Made by a program: the position numbers and the translations under genes
Notes under the pieces: generated by a model
Seen by the model: the letters and a program-made list of their open reading frames with translations, nothing else
Told to the model about the DNA's origin: nothing
Database searches by the model: none
DNA from: Leptasterias polaris
Taxonomy: Eukaryota; Echinodermata; Asteroidea; Forcipulatida; Asteriidae
Length of the DNA: 64,000 bases
Reading direction: 5' to 3'
NCBI GenBank assembly: GCA_037783415.1
Contig: JAZGTN010000163.1
Span: 1,054,001 to 1,118,000, forward strand
In this document: one piece after another, positions 13,101-28,100 of the stretch
How positions within the stretch are numbered: the first letter of the stretch is position 1
Layout: each line of letters starts with the position of its first letter

Positions 13101-16100
13101 TGTTTATTTTAATGTTTGTGTAAGATTATTTTTTATTTGTTTAATTATTTTCATTTTTAATGCACTTGTGTCCTTGAGCAAGATACTTTACCATAATTTC
13201 TCTGTTCTTCGAATAGGACACTAAGCTGTAGGTCTTGTGTACTAGGATTGGTAGCGCCTGCTAAAGAACCCAGAACACTTATCATGGAAGAGTACCAGAC
13301 AAAATACAATGCCATATAAACCATTTGCAACTGGTTTCCTGCATACTGTTAATTGCTTAGCAGAAAATTGTTTTAAAAGCCTTTTGACTACTTATTAAAG
13401 AAGCTCAAGGAAATTGGGCCCAGATATGATACTTAATTGACTCAGAGATAAAACTGATACAACCTTATTTTTAAAAACTGGTTGTTTGTATATAATTTTG
13501 GGTTAAACACAATAAAATTGACTAGAGCGGTATTTGAACCAGCAACCTCCAGATTAACATGCTGGTGCTCTACCAACTTAGCTATCAAGACCTAATGTTG
13601 GCGGTCTCCCTTTTATGTCAATATCTTTGTTCAGGGGGTGCCATTGCAGTCAGAAGCCATTCAAAAGGGAGATCATCGACATTAGGGTTGGATAGCTTAG
13701 GGTTGGATAGCTTAGTAGAGTGCCCCACATAAGTCCCGAAAATTCAACCCAAAAATTTACCCAGTCGGTTTCCCATGTGGTTTATTACTTTAAGATAGAT
13801 ATATAATTAATATCATTGCATTTTCAGATAGTTTTGACTACCTTGGTGTCCCATTTTGCATCGCTAGAAGAAACATATGGCACGAATGTGGTGGGTGAAA
13901 TTCCTACAGGGTAGGTACCATAACTATTTTTTTGAAATATTTGTCATTCCATTTGTCCACGCCATTACATTAAGAATAATCAGTCTTGTGGCATTACCAA
14001 GGCCAAAGCTATCAGTTTGTAATGCTCAGCTGACTTCAAAGCAGAATAATTTCCCTGGGCTTTGGCTATTTATTTATGTATGTAATCTTAAAAGCATTAT
14101 TAATGCATCATACAACCCAAGTGAATTTTAACTATCTACAAGGATAGCTGATAACTGTTGGTCTACATGGGGACAAAAATAATGCACTGCAATTTTCCCT
14201 CCTCTCTTCTTTCCTTTCTTAATCCCAGAGGTTTTTATTGAACATTTTATTCATTTTAGTTATAACTTATGTTTATTTTAAAAAGCTATTTTAAATGTTT
14301 ATAATGATGGTATCACATTCCACTTTCCCTGAGCAAATATTTGCATTCGTTTTCAACCTTTTACACAAAATTTCTTCGGACAGGTAAAAAAGTCCTAATC
14401 AACTATTAAAACAATGATCAGTTAAAATAACCACCCCACATTCCGCAGCATTTACTTAGATGAGCACTTTGAGCAGAGTCATGAAATATGTCTCTGTAAT
14501 CTGTGCTTAACAGCTAAAGTTAAACCATGGGGCCAGGTTATACAACTTTATTGTGGCTTAGCAAATTTCTAATCTAAGCAAAACCTAAGCAACAAGCAAG
14601 TCGAATCTATTTTCTCTGTTCTTGTAGCTGGCAGGGGCGTCGATTGCTACTGAAAAGTATGGGGGACGGGCGAGCAAGTCTTGAAAAAATACATCTTACA
14701 TTATTTGCACCCCACACCATTACTTGTACATTTAATTTTTGTGTTACACTAGTTCCATATTTTTTGTTTGACCAGGAGGCGAGTTACTGGGGGTGATATT
14801 TAACAATAACATCATCCGAAATGGGGTTTGGGCCTGGGTTTCCCTTACATGTATGTAAAACCGAGATTCTACCAAATACAAGCATCATATTCCAATTCTT
14901 TTTAATTGTAACCACATTGTGACAATTTTTGATGTTTTTGTTTCTTCTTTCGTTTTTCTTTTATTTTAATTTATATCTTGTTTTTAGAATAAAAAATAAT
15001 AACACTGAACAAACTGCTCCTATTTATTTTAATGGATTTTACTACATTTTGTGGTTGTGCGATTGAAACAAAATGTTGCACTTGCACGCACACACAGATT
15101 TCCTTTGTGGAGGGATCGTGTACCATACTATATTATAGCATACACAAACGACGCATAACTTGAATGCTAACAAGGTATGTAAGCGGGATTTTGGCAATCA
15201 TGTCTTGAACGAAACTTGTCGTCTTTTGTCTGTAGTCCATCAGAAAAAAATATGAAAATTAAGAAAACGTTTCACCGTTTGTTCGCTATTCTTTTATTTG
15301 AACAAAAATTGTAATGAAATATTAAAGTCAATCAAAAAGTGGGGGAGACATCTGATATGCTGTCCCCCCAGTCTATACAGTGGGGGGGGGGGGGGCGTCC
15401 CCCACCCATCGACGCCCTTGGTAGCTGGTTGGCCCTGTTGCTTTTTCTTATAAACAAATTAGTGAGATCGCCAACATTGGGGCTAGATGGCTAAGTTCGT
15501 AGAGTGTCAGCACATTAATCCAGTTGTTACAGGTTCACAGCCCACTCTAGTCATTTTTTCTTCAGAGCTTTTAACTCTCCCTGATTCTGCAGAAAGTTCT
15601 CCGAAAGAAAACCCGTCAAGCGAAGAACATTTTTATTTCTGAAATCAAATCTTTGTTTTAAATTATATCTCATGACAAAATCTGAACAACAAAAATAAAT
15701 AATTACAATTTTATGAAATTAGTTTTAGCTTTTGAAAAAAATACACAAAAGTGTGTTAATTATTATTGAACAAAAATTAAAACTCTGGGACAAGGATGCT
15801 TTGTTGATGTTAACTTTTCAGAAACCCTTTACGCGTATTACTTGATGGTCAAACTGGTTTTAAAATGACCCATATCGCAGTTTAAAGAGGATGCTGACGC
15901 CTCAACAACCATAGACTGCAATGAAAAGGGTTCGCTTTGCAATTACAGCATCTGGCGATTATAATCGCGCATCCAAAACAAGCGTTTACATAAGTTTTAT
16001 GATCGGAGGCGAGCACAAAATTCTAAATTTTTTGCAATAACCGGAAGCTGAGGTCAAGGTTAATTCTCGGGGTTTTCTTTGTTATATTGTTGAATTAGTT

Positions 16101-19100
16101 TTACTTTCATACTTTGTTATCACTTAGTATTACATTCCCAACAACATGTATACTTTTCTAGGTCATAACCTAAGTTAAACTAAAATAATTGACGAAACAA
16201 AATCTCGCCCACGTAAAACTCCATATGGTTGGGACCACTATGGTCCCGGAAGTTCGAATGCGCGCGAGACTTGCACAGTCTATTTCACAGGCCAGCAAGA
16301 AAATTGTTACATCATTCACATTCATACAGTAAGCACTGGAAGGTTAGCATGCTTTTCCTGTGCTTACAGTTAGCTGCGCTATGAAATGGAAACTTGCACA
16401 GTAAGCACAAAATCAGCCGCTAAGCAGCACTATGAAATTGGCCACTGGTCAGTTCATATGCCATGATATCCTAAGCTGGACCATGCCACATATCCTAGAG
16501 GGGGTGGGGGGGGGGGGGGGGGGGGGGTTGTTAATCAATAGGCGTCAGTGCATTGGTTAGGAGGGGACTGGACAAAACTCTGCCCGCATCCTTTGTGTAC
16601 AAAACCAGAGTTTCAATTGTCAATGGTAGATGAAACCAAGTTTTATTAATAAAAAAACAAACTTGAATAATTAAGCAAACAAATAAGGTTAAACAAACCC
16701 AGGCAATATTACTTGGACGAGTAAACAACACACTTGGATACAAAAAATTGAAAAAAACAAACCCTTCTCTTAACCTACGAAAAAAGATTTAAAATTGTGT
16801 GCTGACAACGTACCATGAGAGCGTTGTAACCAAACAGGTCCCAATCTCATGGCTCTTCTTACCGCCGAATTCTGCGCTTGCGATCGTCATTCTTCGCTTA
16901 CAGGACAAACGCCGAATTTCCGCGCTAGCTGTGTAAGCAAAGAATACCTGGTAACGTGCTATAAAACTGTGAAAACCGCTTGACATAAGCTCGGAAATTC
17001 CCTGCTTCCGTAAGCGCCGATACTTTGCTTACGGTAAGCAGAGCCATGACATTGGGCCCAGCGGTCGATTTCACCAAACTCTTCCTAACTTAGGACTAGT
17101 CCTAGGCAATGCTAAGAGATAGGACTAGTCCTAAGTTAGGATGAGTAACTTAAGACTAGTCCTATCTCTTAGCATTGCCTAGGACTAGTCCTAAGTTTGG
17201 AAGAGTTTGGTGAAATCGACCCCTGGTCCTTCGCATGTTAAAATTCTCACACTTTACCAATACAAATATATTTCTGTCTCCGCAGCGCACACAATTACAC
17301 AAAGCAATTCGTTGGAATTCAAAATGCCTTTTGAAAATAAAATCTCACCTGCATGCATACATGTCAGCTCGTGTACCTAATCAACCGTGGCTTGACAAAT
17401 GAAAAATTTCGTTAGTGAAATAATTCATGATCAAAGCCAAGGGTTCCATCTGTAATACACTAGACTTGTTGCCAATCTTTTTCTCATCACCGCATACACT
17501 GAAGGCCAGCTGCGTCAATTTGCATCAAGGCATTTAGTAATTACCGAAGAGGTTTTCTGTGTCAATCTTGATTTATTTTGACGGGAGACATTCGGTAAAT
17601 AAAATTATCACAATGTAGGATTGCCACTTGGTAAAGTATTGACTTTCAATTTACATTTACATTTCAAGTCAATGAAATATATGAAATAAATTTACAAAGA
17701 AAACAATTAAAGTCAACAAAGAAACCCCAGGAATAAGACTTGAACTCAGTTTCCGGTTACTTTTAAATTACGAATGTTGCCCAACTGTCGTTCATGTTAT
17801 CATTAGAACTATGCTGTTGGACAAAATTGGGCCTGATTGGCTAATTGGGTTTCTTAAAAAATGTATTCTTTCAAACATCCTTACAATTCATGGGTTAAGC
17901 GCTAATTCATCTGGCAACAAGTGTCCTCGTCCTAAGTTTTCATTTTGTTTTTTAATGTTAATTTTAGCAAATTACTTGTACTGCAAAAAAATGAAATTCT
18001 ATTTATAAAAAAACTGCTTATACTATTGTTATTTTCAAGAATTTTGTATAGATTTTATTTTAAAAATATAGTCTTCGTTCGTCTTGTTTTCTCGTGAGAC
18101 GTGCACAGTACATTAACATTTTGCCTTGATGTTTGATTTGAAGTTAAATCCAAAACACACTGTTTTTTCTATATAGGTTTGGAAATTATTTTTGAATTTT
18201 TGTATATAGTTATTTTTTACAAATTTAGGGAACATGTTTTGGTCTTTTGTGTTTTAGATTTGTTTAATGCACATACATACACATATCATTATTTTTGTTT
18301 TTGTACATGAGTCTGTTTATCTCATCTAAACTACATACATATGCAGCAGTTGTTATTTTCAGTTCATTCTGTAAGGTTTTCATTGGTGAAAATAAACTAT
18401 ACATGTAGATCAAGAAATGTGTGCGAGGTTATAAACAGTAGTTTCAAAAATTTCAGAGATTAAGTCTTAACCACTTATTCACAGAATTTAACGTGCCTCT
18501 GAACTGTTTTAATGTTCAGGAGACTTTCAGAATATTTTTTGGCTGTTTAGAGTATAGTTGTCACAATAAAAGCAGGACTAAACGCAGTAAAGACAGGAAA
18601 TTTGTCATAAAAAAATGCACAGGGATATTTGTCAAAGAATAGACCATGTCACTCTCACACATATTTGATCATTTTGAGGAACCCCTGGACTCAATTTTAC
18701 ATAAAGCTAAGATTGATCGTCAGAGCGAAGCGAATTAATCGTAATTGCCAAGAAAAATGTGACTTCACACAATACAAATTACTATGGTAATACTGACTAC
18801 TCATCTTAAGATGAATCGTGGTGCTTTGTGAAATCCAGTCCTGGGTTTCTATGAATATCGCTTTTATGATTGAAGCAAACAAAATTGTGCACAAGACTTG
18901 TACAGTCTACAGGCCTTTGGGGGATTAAGTTGTATCCACAGCCAAAACCCCCTGTTCAGATATGCCTTGAAGTGTATTATGTTTTAGAATAATGCAAATA
19001 CTGTTAAAAAATTACTCGATGTGTCCTGATCCTACAATTTGAATTTTCCAAATAATATGGCCCATTAGGTCATACAAAGTACGTTTTCTCACTCAAAGAA

Positions 19101-22100
19101 TTCCTGTATGTCTGACTTTCTCAAGCCTCAACTGCCCTCAACATATTTCAGCAATATTTTGATACATGGCTGGGTTTGCCCATAACTTTTTCAGGGGCTA
19201 TAGCCAGCAGGACCAGTTAGCTTGTTGTTTAATACTTGTCCCCATGCAAGCTTTTTAATCGGGATGCTTTTCAACACTGAACTAGCAAATTTTGACTGGT
19301 CATCAGGTGTTTTAACTAGCATTAGGCCAGCGGATCGCCACCGCTAAGGGAGAATACTCATTGAAAAGCTCAGGTCCTTCTTTATTCAGAACCAGCATCA
19401 TCTCCTTTGAAAAAGTTAAAGCATAACACTCATTTTATGGAACAAAGAGAGCGTTTTTTCCTGCAGTTTCCGAGAAGCCTCGTCATAAAAAATTTCCTCA
19501 ACTTTCTGTTTGTGGCCACATAGAGGAAGGGGTTGAGGAAGGAGTTAACAAAGACAAGCTGCGAGAGCATCACCCGCATTGAGTCCTCATCACAGACACA
19601 GCCAAAGGAGCTCACCACAGCGGTGAAGATGAAGTATGGAAGGTTGCAAACAGCAAAGACGCTGAGTAGTACAACGAGGGTTATCGTCGGTCGGATGTAA
19701 CGCTGATGAAATCGTCGATCATTCCCAAGAACTTTGACTCTGAATAAATCCTTCAGACTGTGTGATTGCTCCTTTCTGCTTATAGTCGGACTGTACGAAG
19801 AAGACATTCGTTGTTCTCTATCCAACTCTGTTTCTTTTTGGTTTCTACGTGTAGGGCTTCGGGATCCTTGGGATGTCTGGATTTCCTCTGCGCTAGTACC
19901 AATTCTCTCCACTTTAAACTTGGCTTGTGGGACAAGGAGATAGTTTGTTGATTTGGGTAGTGGTTTAGACATTTCCTCACTGGTTTGCAATTTGGAGACA
20001 TGTACTGGAATACCAGCATTTGCTGATTTCGTATTTTGGTCGGGGCTACTTTGCTGATGGGAAGGTTCTTCGGAATCACTGTATTGTTGATCTCTCTTAA
20101 CAAGAGTTGGTGTTCTCTGAGATTTCTCAAGACGTCTTCTCAGAAGAATCAGAAAACGAACGCTGCAGACTGTCATGATGACCAGTGGTATGAACAAGAA
20201 CAATGCAAAGGTTAGCACTGATGTGACAGGATTTTTCTTGACAGGAGAAATGCATTCCTGATCAAAGTCTAATCCCTCATGTTTTGCAAATGGTTGAATG
20301 TCCCAGAGGACAAGTTCAGCAAAGCTATACATGATCATGCCAATCCACGAGAACATAATACTCCTTGCAGTTTTGCCGTGGGCCTGGATGGAAAGATATT
20401 TGGCATACTCACGTGACATCAGGAGATAGTTATCGATGCTAATGGCCGTAATGCTGGCTATCCCAACAGTAATTCCGATATTAGAGAAGAAAAGTCGAAA
20501 CTTGCAACCAGCCTCGCCGAGCGGCCAGTGTCCAAACCCAGTGTCAATTGTCAGTAGAGGCCAGACCATTAAGCCAATGATCAGATCTGCACAGGATAAA
20601 CTAATAATCCAGAGATTTCTTGCCTTTCTGCGGAGACTACGCTCGAGAATGAATGCCGCGATTGTCATTGCATTTCCAAGAATTGCCACAGCTGTGATCA
20701 CAGCGAGTAAAGTTGTCAGCATTACCTTTAGTGAGACTGGTTTCACAACCTCATTTCCTCCAGAAGATACATTAAAACTTGTAGACTCCATTTTTGTGTG
20801 TGAGTTGAATTGTTATCAGTCTTCTGAGCTTAGTGAGTTAAAATCATAAACCCCAACAAGGGGTTAAAATGCAGGATACAATTACACAAATATTAAAGTC
20901 TGTAAATGAAACGGCTGCCCGAGTTATGGATGTTTATTCTTGAAGGCAGAGTACAGTCTAACTCTTTACAAATGTCCTGATTTTTATTGACTGCAAATTT
21001 CCTCAAATGTCCCTGATGTCGCAAGATGTGAACATTTTTACATGTCTTTCCAGCACCAAAGTGAAGTGCCGTTTGGAACACCCTCAGCCGACTGAGAAAA
21101 AGAAAAAATAATTGATTCGATTTCTGCAAAACTTTCTACTCTGATGTGGTTCTTGAAATGTAGGTGATTTGATGATGCACGTGTATGCAGCTGGCGTATA
21201 ATGTAACAGATGCTGTCCCCGTGCTTTAAATCATTAGACTGCACTTGATGACCCAAGGTTGTCATAGCCACCAGAGCGAACTAAATTATCAATTTGCATT
21301 CTATGAAATGAAGCGGTAATAATTTGGCGTCTTCGTAAAACAATTCTGTCATCCATTGATCTTTTGTTGGAGCTTTGACTGAAAGGTGCATGTCAGTGCC
21401 GTGTTGATTGATTACAGATGTTACGTGCAGGTTCATACAATTTCCATCTCGTTGATGAAGGAAAAATGAGTTCACCTTGTTGGCAAATTGCTCTAATGCA
21501 CTTGACATTCAGTTCAGATTCTTTCTCCTTTACACAACCAAGTTTGAGCATGTGCGGTAATGTTTTGACTTTTTTTCAGCAACCTAAGTCACCCTAGAGA
21601 TACTCATGGCTTATTGGTGTTTTTGATGCTATCTGCTTTGTTGTCACTCTGACCAGCCTTCTTATTATTATTTTTCTTTCTAACTACCTATGATCATAGA
21701 GGTAGGAATTTGTTTGAGCACAAAGCTTAATTAATCCAGTCCTTTTTCTTTTTATTTCTGAAGAGTTATCTTGGGTGCAAAGTTTCCTCTACACTGGGGC
21801 ACTTACAGTTTTTGTTATCACTTTAAACAAATATTGCCTCCACTGTTAACTCTTTCCTCCTGAGCACTGTAACCTTAATGAGTTGATATCCGGTCTTCAA
21901 ATCAGATGAAAGGAAATAGATCCCTAAGGAGTTGTAAACATCATGAAGTGTACTTAGTCGTTTCTTTTTGAATACTCTTTAAGGTTCTCCATATCCGATC
22001 ACGCTTAGCAAATCACGATTGAAATCTGATATCAGTATCCTTGGATCTCCTCACACTTTGAAAGTGTAATTTATTTACAGATGTTGTTGACTGTGGTTCC

Positions 22101-25100
22101 ATTATGCGCTGGTAAATATTTATCTCTGAAGCTCTGAAAGTGTGAAACGGCGACGTCTGTCTGTGTAAAGTTCGTGGAGAGGTCTTATTGTCTTCTTTGT
22201 TAGTGCTTATGTAGAACTTCTAAGTATTCCACATGCCTCCAGCCATGGCTTCTGTTTTTTTAGTCACCGTTACAAGTCGAATCATTTAAGTGACTATGAA
22301 GTTGTTTCCACCTTGTTACCAGTCAAAAACAGTTAGCTCTTCTTGAGAAGGGAACCGGTCATCTTAGAATGTACAGCTCCTCTGCATCCATATGAAACAG
22401 CTCCATCAAAACTCCTTTCATCTTGAAATAGACAAACCTCCCTCGCCAGTCAGAAATATCCTGAGATAACTTTCATTGACACGATGACTTTCATTAAAAA
22501 AAGGTGTCCTTAACATTAATAGTCGAGGATGTAGAAAACAGTCTCACCCCAGCTGAAATAGCCTCGCGTCTTTTTCCCGTTTCTAGTTTCTTCCGATTAT
22601 ATCTGTCCACGGAGAGAGATCTTCTGTTTTTATATGAATGAGGTTGCCAGCCGCATTCTGAGCACAGACATTCCTCCAGCACATAAATTAAGACTAGTTA
22701 TTTCCCTTGAGATTTCTCCAACTCCAAAACAACTAAACACCTGCTCATTTACATGCTGCCCAAGTAGCATTCACGTACTCATTGAGTCGAATTAATGGGG
22801 GACAACTAAATACTGAGGAATCTGTAGTCAAATACAGACTCTAAATCTAGCTTCTGTATGGTTCTTAGAATCCTGTACAGTTGCTATTGGTTACCAGACC
22901 ATGAATATCAAGTACCCATGAGGGATCAAGGTAGTATAGCTCTATCTCATGCATCAAGGTTGGTGCAATTTGGCTTAACCGCTACCTCACTCGGATATTA
23001 CTGAAGTTGTTTGCTCATATAGTTTCCTTTCACTCCATGCGTTTCAGACTCGTCGGAGTTAGATTGATTTGAAAGATTGGTTGATGCTATTAGCAAGCGT
23101 ACAGTGCTTTTAGTGACAATTAACTTATCAGTGTGATGGATCTGTGCCAAGTTTCTATATGAGGCGGTTTTTGAAAGCTATTTGAAGTCTTTGAATAAAA
23201 TGGACAATAAACCGTAAATGTTTTTTTTATTCAAACAGGAACAGATGTCCTTTGTCAGGACACGCACAGTTCAATTAAAATGTAAAATACTTGTTATTGA
23301 TTGATGTTGCATTTTATCATTTTGTATTAACTGTAAAAGGAAGTTTGGATAATTGGTGGTGGTTGTTGTTATCACAGAGAAGGGTATTTTTATCATAATT
23401 GTATTATTGTACCAAAAATGTCTTTTGGAAGCTGTAAATAAAATAAAAAAATTAATACAGAGAGTAAAAAAGCATTAAGTCTTAATAGTTAAAAAGAAAA
23501 ATGTTGGGGTAAAAAAAAAAATGTTTTGAATTCTACATGTTAACTCTTTCAGTGCCCTCTTTTTTGTATTTTAAACCTAAAATGCCCAGTGTTGTGTTTC
23601 TTGAGGGATTTTGTGATAACATGTAATGTATTATGGGAAGTATTTGTACAATTGGTAACACTTTTTGAGTACACAAACAAGATCTTGCATGTCTGATACT
23701 GACACTTTCGGAATACATAAAAAAATCATACATGTACGACCTTGGAACTGAAAGAGTTAATAATCATTGCATCCATTAATAAATTTAATTTAGATAACTT
23801 CACAGAAGCTCCATCATAAACCAATTAAAACGCTTATAATAAATTTGGTGATTGAAAACACGCTGAGCCTTAAAATATTGAACATTCCCCACATGAATAA
23901 CAACACGATGCTTTCTAGAAACTCGGCATTCTCAAGAGGCCAATTTAACAGCCCCTAAGACTATACCAGCTACATTTATCAAGTTCAGATGGGCTCCTTG
24001 TAGCTGTCTATGCGGTCGGTTTGTTGAAAGAAATAGAATTGAATAAGTAACCAGTAGTTAGTTTCAGTTGTGTGTCGCTTTCAATGTGTGAAAACGGTTT
24101 AAATGTGTTGGACAAAATATAACTGGGTTGCCCCAGTTCCTTGTTAATTAAGCCCTTTGATAGTAAGCTGACTTGATATTTGGGCCTTGGAAAAAAAGTA
24201 GAAACATTTTATTGAGCACAAGAGCTGAATTAGTTGTTTATACTCTTCAGGCTATAATGTATAACTGATTAATTTTTTTTTTTTTTCAAGGGCACATTAA
24301 TCGGAAATAGGACTAAAGTTCATTGACACTGTTGGGCTATACCCTGGTTAAATAAGACAAAAATTAATACCATGTAAAACCATGCCTGAGTAAGCTTGTA
24401 TCAAATCTCTTTCTCTGTTCTTGTTTGCTCAACCTCAGCCCTGCCCCCCCCTTCTTGCCCATCCCACTCTTTTCTACTCTTTATCCAGTATTTATTTTCT
24501 TGCTATTTTCTTCTCTTGTTTCTTTTTCAGTGGAGTTGTGCTACTCTTTTTATTTTAGCAACACATGATCATATAATTCACATAATCAACATAAAATAAA
24601 TATCACTATTACATACAATCTAAGAGGATATCAAACAACAACAATATAATTTTATACAATTTAAAGTGATATAATCACTAGATCTGACAAGGAACAAACA
24701 ATAATAAATTAAGTTGAGGTATTTAAATTGTTGTATAAAGTTACTGTTGCACTTTGTATTTGTCCAGTGATTTTTATCTGAATAGATAATGAAAAATAAT
24801 AATATTAAACAAATTATTAACAGTGAACTTATTTTAACATTTGTGTGCCAAAAAAAATATTCTGAACAAATTTCAGCTCAGGAAAAACTTAACATTTTAA
24901 TGGAAGCAGATAATTTTTTTTCATAAGCAGCTCTATGAAAATGGGCCTATGTGTATTTATTGTAAATTCATACAAACTTACATTGTATTTGTGAGTTGAA
25001 CAGAAAAAGTTACAAGAGTAAGACCTGAACCTGCAACCTCCAGATTAACGTACCAGCACTCTACCAACTGAGGTATCTAGCCCTATGTTGGCAGTCTCCT

Positions 25101-28100
25101 TATTTGGTCAATATCTTTGTGCGGGGGTGCCAGTCATAAGCCATTCAACTTGTAACTGCCGTATAACCAAGGATCACAGGGATCAGGGATAGATAGCTTA
25201 GTTGGTAGAGCGTCAGCGCGTTAATCTTGAGGTTGCACGCTCTACTCAGGTTTTTTGTTTTCATCCTAATTTTTATTTTTACTTTTCTTGTCAGTTACTT
25301 GAATCTTCAATGTGTAAAAAGACGGGTATGTTTCTTTATTTAAGAATGTATCTCTTGTGTTATTCCAGCCTTCCTTTTCCGGGTTTACCAGTGTTTTCTT
25401 ACATGGAGTCTATGATCATGGATGCAATCGTCATAGCAATTGTCACTTTCTCTGTCTCAGTTTCGGTTAGCTACATCTTCGCAAAGAAAAACAACTATGA
25501 AATTGACGCAAACCAGGTAAACAATTATTATCATTGTAATTTGTCTTCCTACATCTTTAGACTTTTTGTTTATTATCTATTTTAGTAGGTCATACTTCAG
25601 GAATACATTAAATTCAGATAAATGAACATTTTGTAGTATGACAAATTTTGTGTAAAATAGTAAAACAGTACAAGGGGTTAAAACAACAAAGGCTTTTGGG
25701 AGCAAAGAAAAAATTGACTGACAAACACAAAGCGAGAGAAAAGCATATAATCTGGTTTTTACCATTACACCAATGTGTACTAAGCACTGTACACTCGGTA
25801 CTTTCCAGAGTTCTGTGAAAAAAATCCACAGGCAATATGGAACTCGGGGGAAAGTACTGAGTGTACAGCGCTTCATACACATCGGTGTGAGGGTAATTTC
25901 AAATTATATTCTTTATCCCCGTTGCAAAAATTAACATCTATTAGTAATAATAGTACATTCACGCCACTCATGGGGAACTCGATCCTTCTCGCACTCTTGC
26001 CCATCACTACGGGAATGAACTCACTCCCAATCTCCGGTAGAGAAAACTTAAATTGTGCTTAAATTTTCATCTTTGTAACTCATTGTAGGCCCACTTGCTT
26101 CTGCATCTCTCCTGCGCCAGGACTGTATTTTAGACAGACATGGCACATTGTAAATGGCCACTATTATTATTACATATTAGAGGGAAAAGCACCTTACAAA
26201 CAGAGGGACAGACGAAAAAGCAAGGAATGCCCAGACACAAGACATTGATAAAGACGAATACAGACACGTCCTAATAAACAAATTGTTGGTTCTGGACAAG
26301 GTCACTAGTGTAGTTTGTATGGATTTCTTAAAATGGCTTATGCATATTTTTAAGCTCCTGGTAAATGGAGACTAGGCCTATTTATCAAAAGTGGTCTTCA
26401 AAGTAATTGTTTGGCATAAACAAACTGTTAGTTTAAAAGAAAAACATTAGATTAATTGTTTTTATTAATTGTTACAAATGTTTGTTTTTTTTATTATCCT
26501 ATAGTATTAATCTTTAGGATATAAAATTGCAATTAACAATCTTATATCACCGAGCCAACAAAATGCAAAGCCTGAAGGATTGCTTAATGAGCTGATAAAT
26601 CATCTGGAGGCTTTTCATCTGCATTTATGTTATAGCAAAACTTAAAAAAACAAAACAACATCAGCATGTACATTAATATTACTCACAGCACACACTTTGC
26701 CGCCCCTTCTCAACCCCTTCATTGTATCCGTTCCAAAGACCAATACTGTGAGATATTCAAATTGCTTTTCCCCGGTACTGCTGCACTTTGGAATTCCCTA
26801 CCTGTATCTTGTTTCCCACCGTTTTACAATCTATTCCAGTTCAAGAGAAATGTGAACAGATATTTTTTCTCGCTTTTAATGTCTTTATATTTTCTTGTAG
26901 TATTCTCCTTGAGTGGCCCTTTGGCCTTTTGTTAGGAGGTTTTTAATTAAAAAGGCCCCAAAAACAACACTCCCAGCACAACCCATTCAATACAAATTTC
27001 AATTAAGGGAGTTTTGCTGTTCTGCATTGTAGGAAAATGCCTGGCAATAGTATTCCCTGTTCCACCCAAACCTCAAAGATAGGCTCACTTGCTCGTATAA
27101 ATGTTAATTTTGACTCGGGGATAAACAATATAATTTGTTTTTTGCCCTTACACCGATGTGTATTAAGCACTGTGTACTTAGTACTTTCCAGAGTTTGATG
27201 TAAAAAAATTCACATCGGTGTAAGGACGTACTTTCCTGAGTTTGATGTAAAAAATACACATTGGTGTTAGGGCAAAAGGCAAATAATATTATTTATCCCT
27301 GATGCATAATTAACATTGTTGCTTTACCCACTGCTAAAATATAGGATTCAAACTGCCTTTAGCCACGGGGGTGGGGGGGGGGGGCAAACTCGGTGGTCAA
27401 GTGGTTGGACATCTGTTCTAGCATGGCAAAGGTCGTGGGTTCGAATCCCATCTGAGTGATATGCCTTTGTGTTTTTTCACACAACTCAGAACAGTACTGA
27501 GTATACAGTGCTTAATACACATCGGTGTAAGGGTAAAAAACCATTTAATATCTCACTTGTTCTGTTTTTCCCCTGTACAGGAGTTGGTTGCTCTAGGATC
27601 CATGAGTGTTGTTGGTTCTTTCTTCTTATGTTACCCTGCTGCCACCTCGCTGTCTCGATCACTACTCCAAGAAATATCTGGAGGAAAGACTCAAGTGCGT
27701 ATCTGCTTTGTATTTTCCTAAAAACGTTGATTTTGATACTCATTTTTGAAAAAAAAACTTATGTTATTTTGTTAAATGTGAAGATTTAGTTTTGATTTTA
27801 GACTAATTAAGAGTATTGAAAACTGTTTTTATTTATTTATTTATTTTTATTTTAGTTGTTTTTGTTTTTATGTGTGAAGACTCTTAAATACTTCTGATCA
27901 TTTTGTTTTATTAAGACTCTTGACAAATTACATTTGTTATTTACTTAAATTTGGAGTTGAACAAAGAAAAAATTACTAGAGCAGAACTTGAACCTGGGTA
28001 ATACTGGGTGTGATCGCAGGCTACACGACAGTTACAGGTTGTATGGCTTCTAACTGGCACCCCTGAACAAATATATTGACAAAATAGGAAGACACCAACA

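Noticed and set aside
20436..20849. 137-aa + strand ORF
   Set aside because: A shadow of the GPCR coding strand; its translation has no domain pattern.
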